NCBI GenBank assembly: GCA_032173965.1
Contig: CM063284.1
Coordinates: forward strand, 61,378,863-61,442,862
Length of the DNA stretch: 64,000 nt
Direction of reading: 5' to 3'
From: Sitta carolinensis
Taxonomy: Eukaryota; Chordata; Aves; Passeriformes; Sittidae
Part shown: positions 63,728 through 64,000 of the stretch, piece by piece
Layout: the number at the start of each line of letters is the position of its first letter
Numbering within the stretch: the stretch's first letter is position 1
Program-made: the position numbers and the translations under genes
Notes under the pieces: model-generated
What the model was told of the DNA's origin: nothing
Database searches by the model: none
What the model saw: only the letters and a program-made list of their open reading frames with translations

Positions 63728-64000
63728 AGAAATAAAATCTATTAATTACAGATTTTCATCAGCCCTGGATTAGAGGCCCCATCTTCTTTGAAGGTTCTAA
63801 TTCACTGAAAGCAATAAGTACTAGTGGTACAAATAAGAAAAAAGAATGTAAAACTGGGTTAAATTGAAAATTACCATTTTCCAAGTAATACTTCTAACTA
63901 CAGAACAGCTAATGTTCTTTTAATAATTTATCTCTTCCCATAAACACACAGTTAAACAGAAGTGGGTAAATTAGCTTAAGCTCTCTGCACCTCCCATGAA
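63728..64000. other. AT-rich noncoding DNA to window end
   Basis: Nothing recognisable. Confidence 0.5.

Noticed and set aside
1..64000. CRISPR arrays, bacterial operons, phage or plasmid genes
   Set aside because: No regularly spaced repeats, no dense coding, no ribosome-binding-site pattern; the repeats present are those of bird genomes.

Overview
This looks like nuclear DNA from a songbird (passerine) chromosome, not microbial or viral DNA. It is AT-rich, has no long open reading frames, and carries bird-specific transposable elements. These are CR1 LINE fragments with the typical ATTCTGTG/ATTCTATG-type 3' end, a tRNA-Ile-headed SINE with a CR1-like tail (the TguSINE1 type known from zebra finch and relatives), and two LTRs of avian endogenous-retrovirus type. 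No protein-coding gene, rRNA, functional tRNA or CRISPR array could be recognised with confidence. The longest open frames (163 and 187 codons) lie in repeat-derived DNA.

Layout: 1-5.4 kb is plain AT-rich DNA. At 5.5-6.25 kb there are traces of a very old CR1-type LINE. At 13.1-13.35 kb there is a small GC-rich island with a perfect splice-donor-like site. At 16.6-17.2 kb there is a possible ancient repeat. At 22.37-22.60 kb lies an internally deleted CR1, and at 35.7 kb a SINE. A 1,400-bp TG...CA LTR, flanked by 5-bp AAAAC duplications, occupies 49,937-51,336 on the minus strand. A 0.6-kb CR1 3' end lies at 55.70-56.33 kb and a minus-strand LTR U3 fragment at 61.07-61.39 kb. Microsatellites (AT, CT, AAAC, AAC, CCAT, poly-A) are scattered throughout.

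The most interesting possibility is that part of the window is the intron-rich body of a minus-strand gene. Three short segments (54,737-54,775; 53,254-53,322; 47,970-48,032) each have good splice acceptors and donors, are open, are multiples of three and join in phase 0. Other candidates are at 59,791-59,900 and 36,579-36,973. I do not recognise the product. Short open segments with splice-like borders are common by chance, so these are leads, not gene calls.
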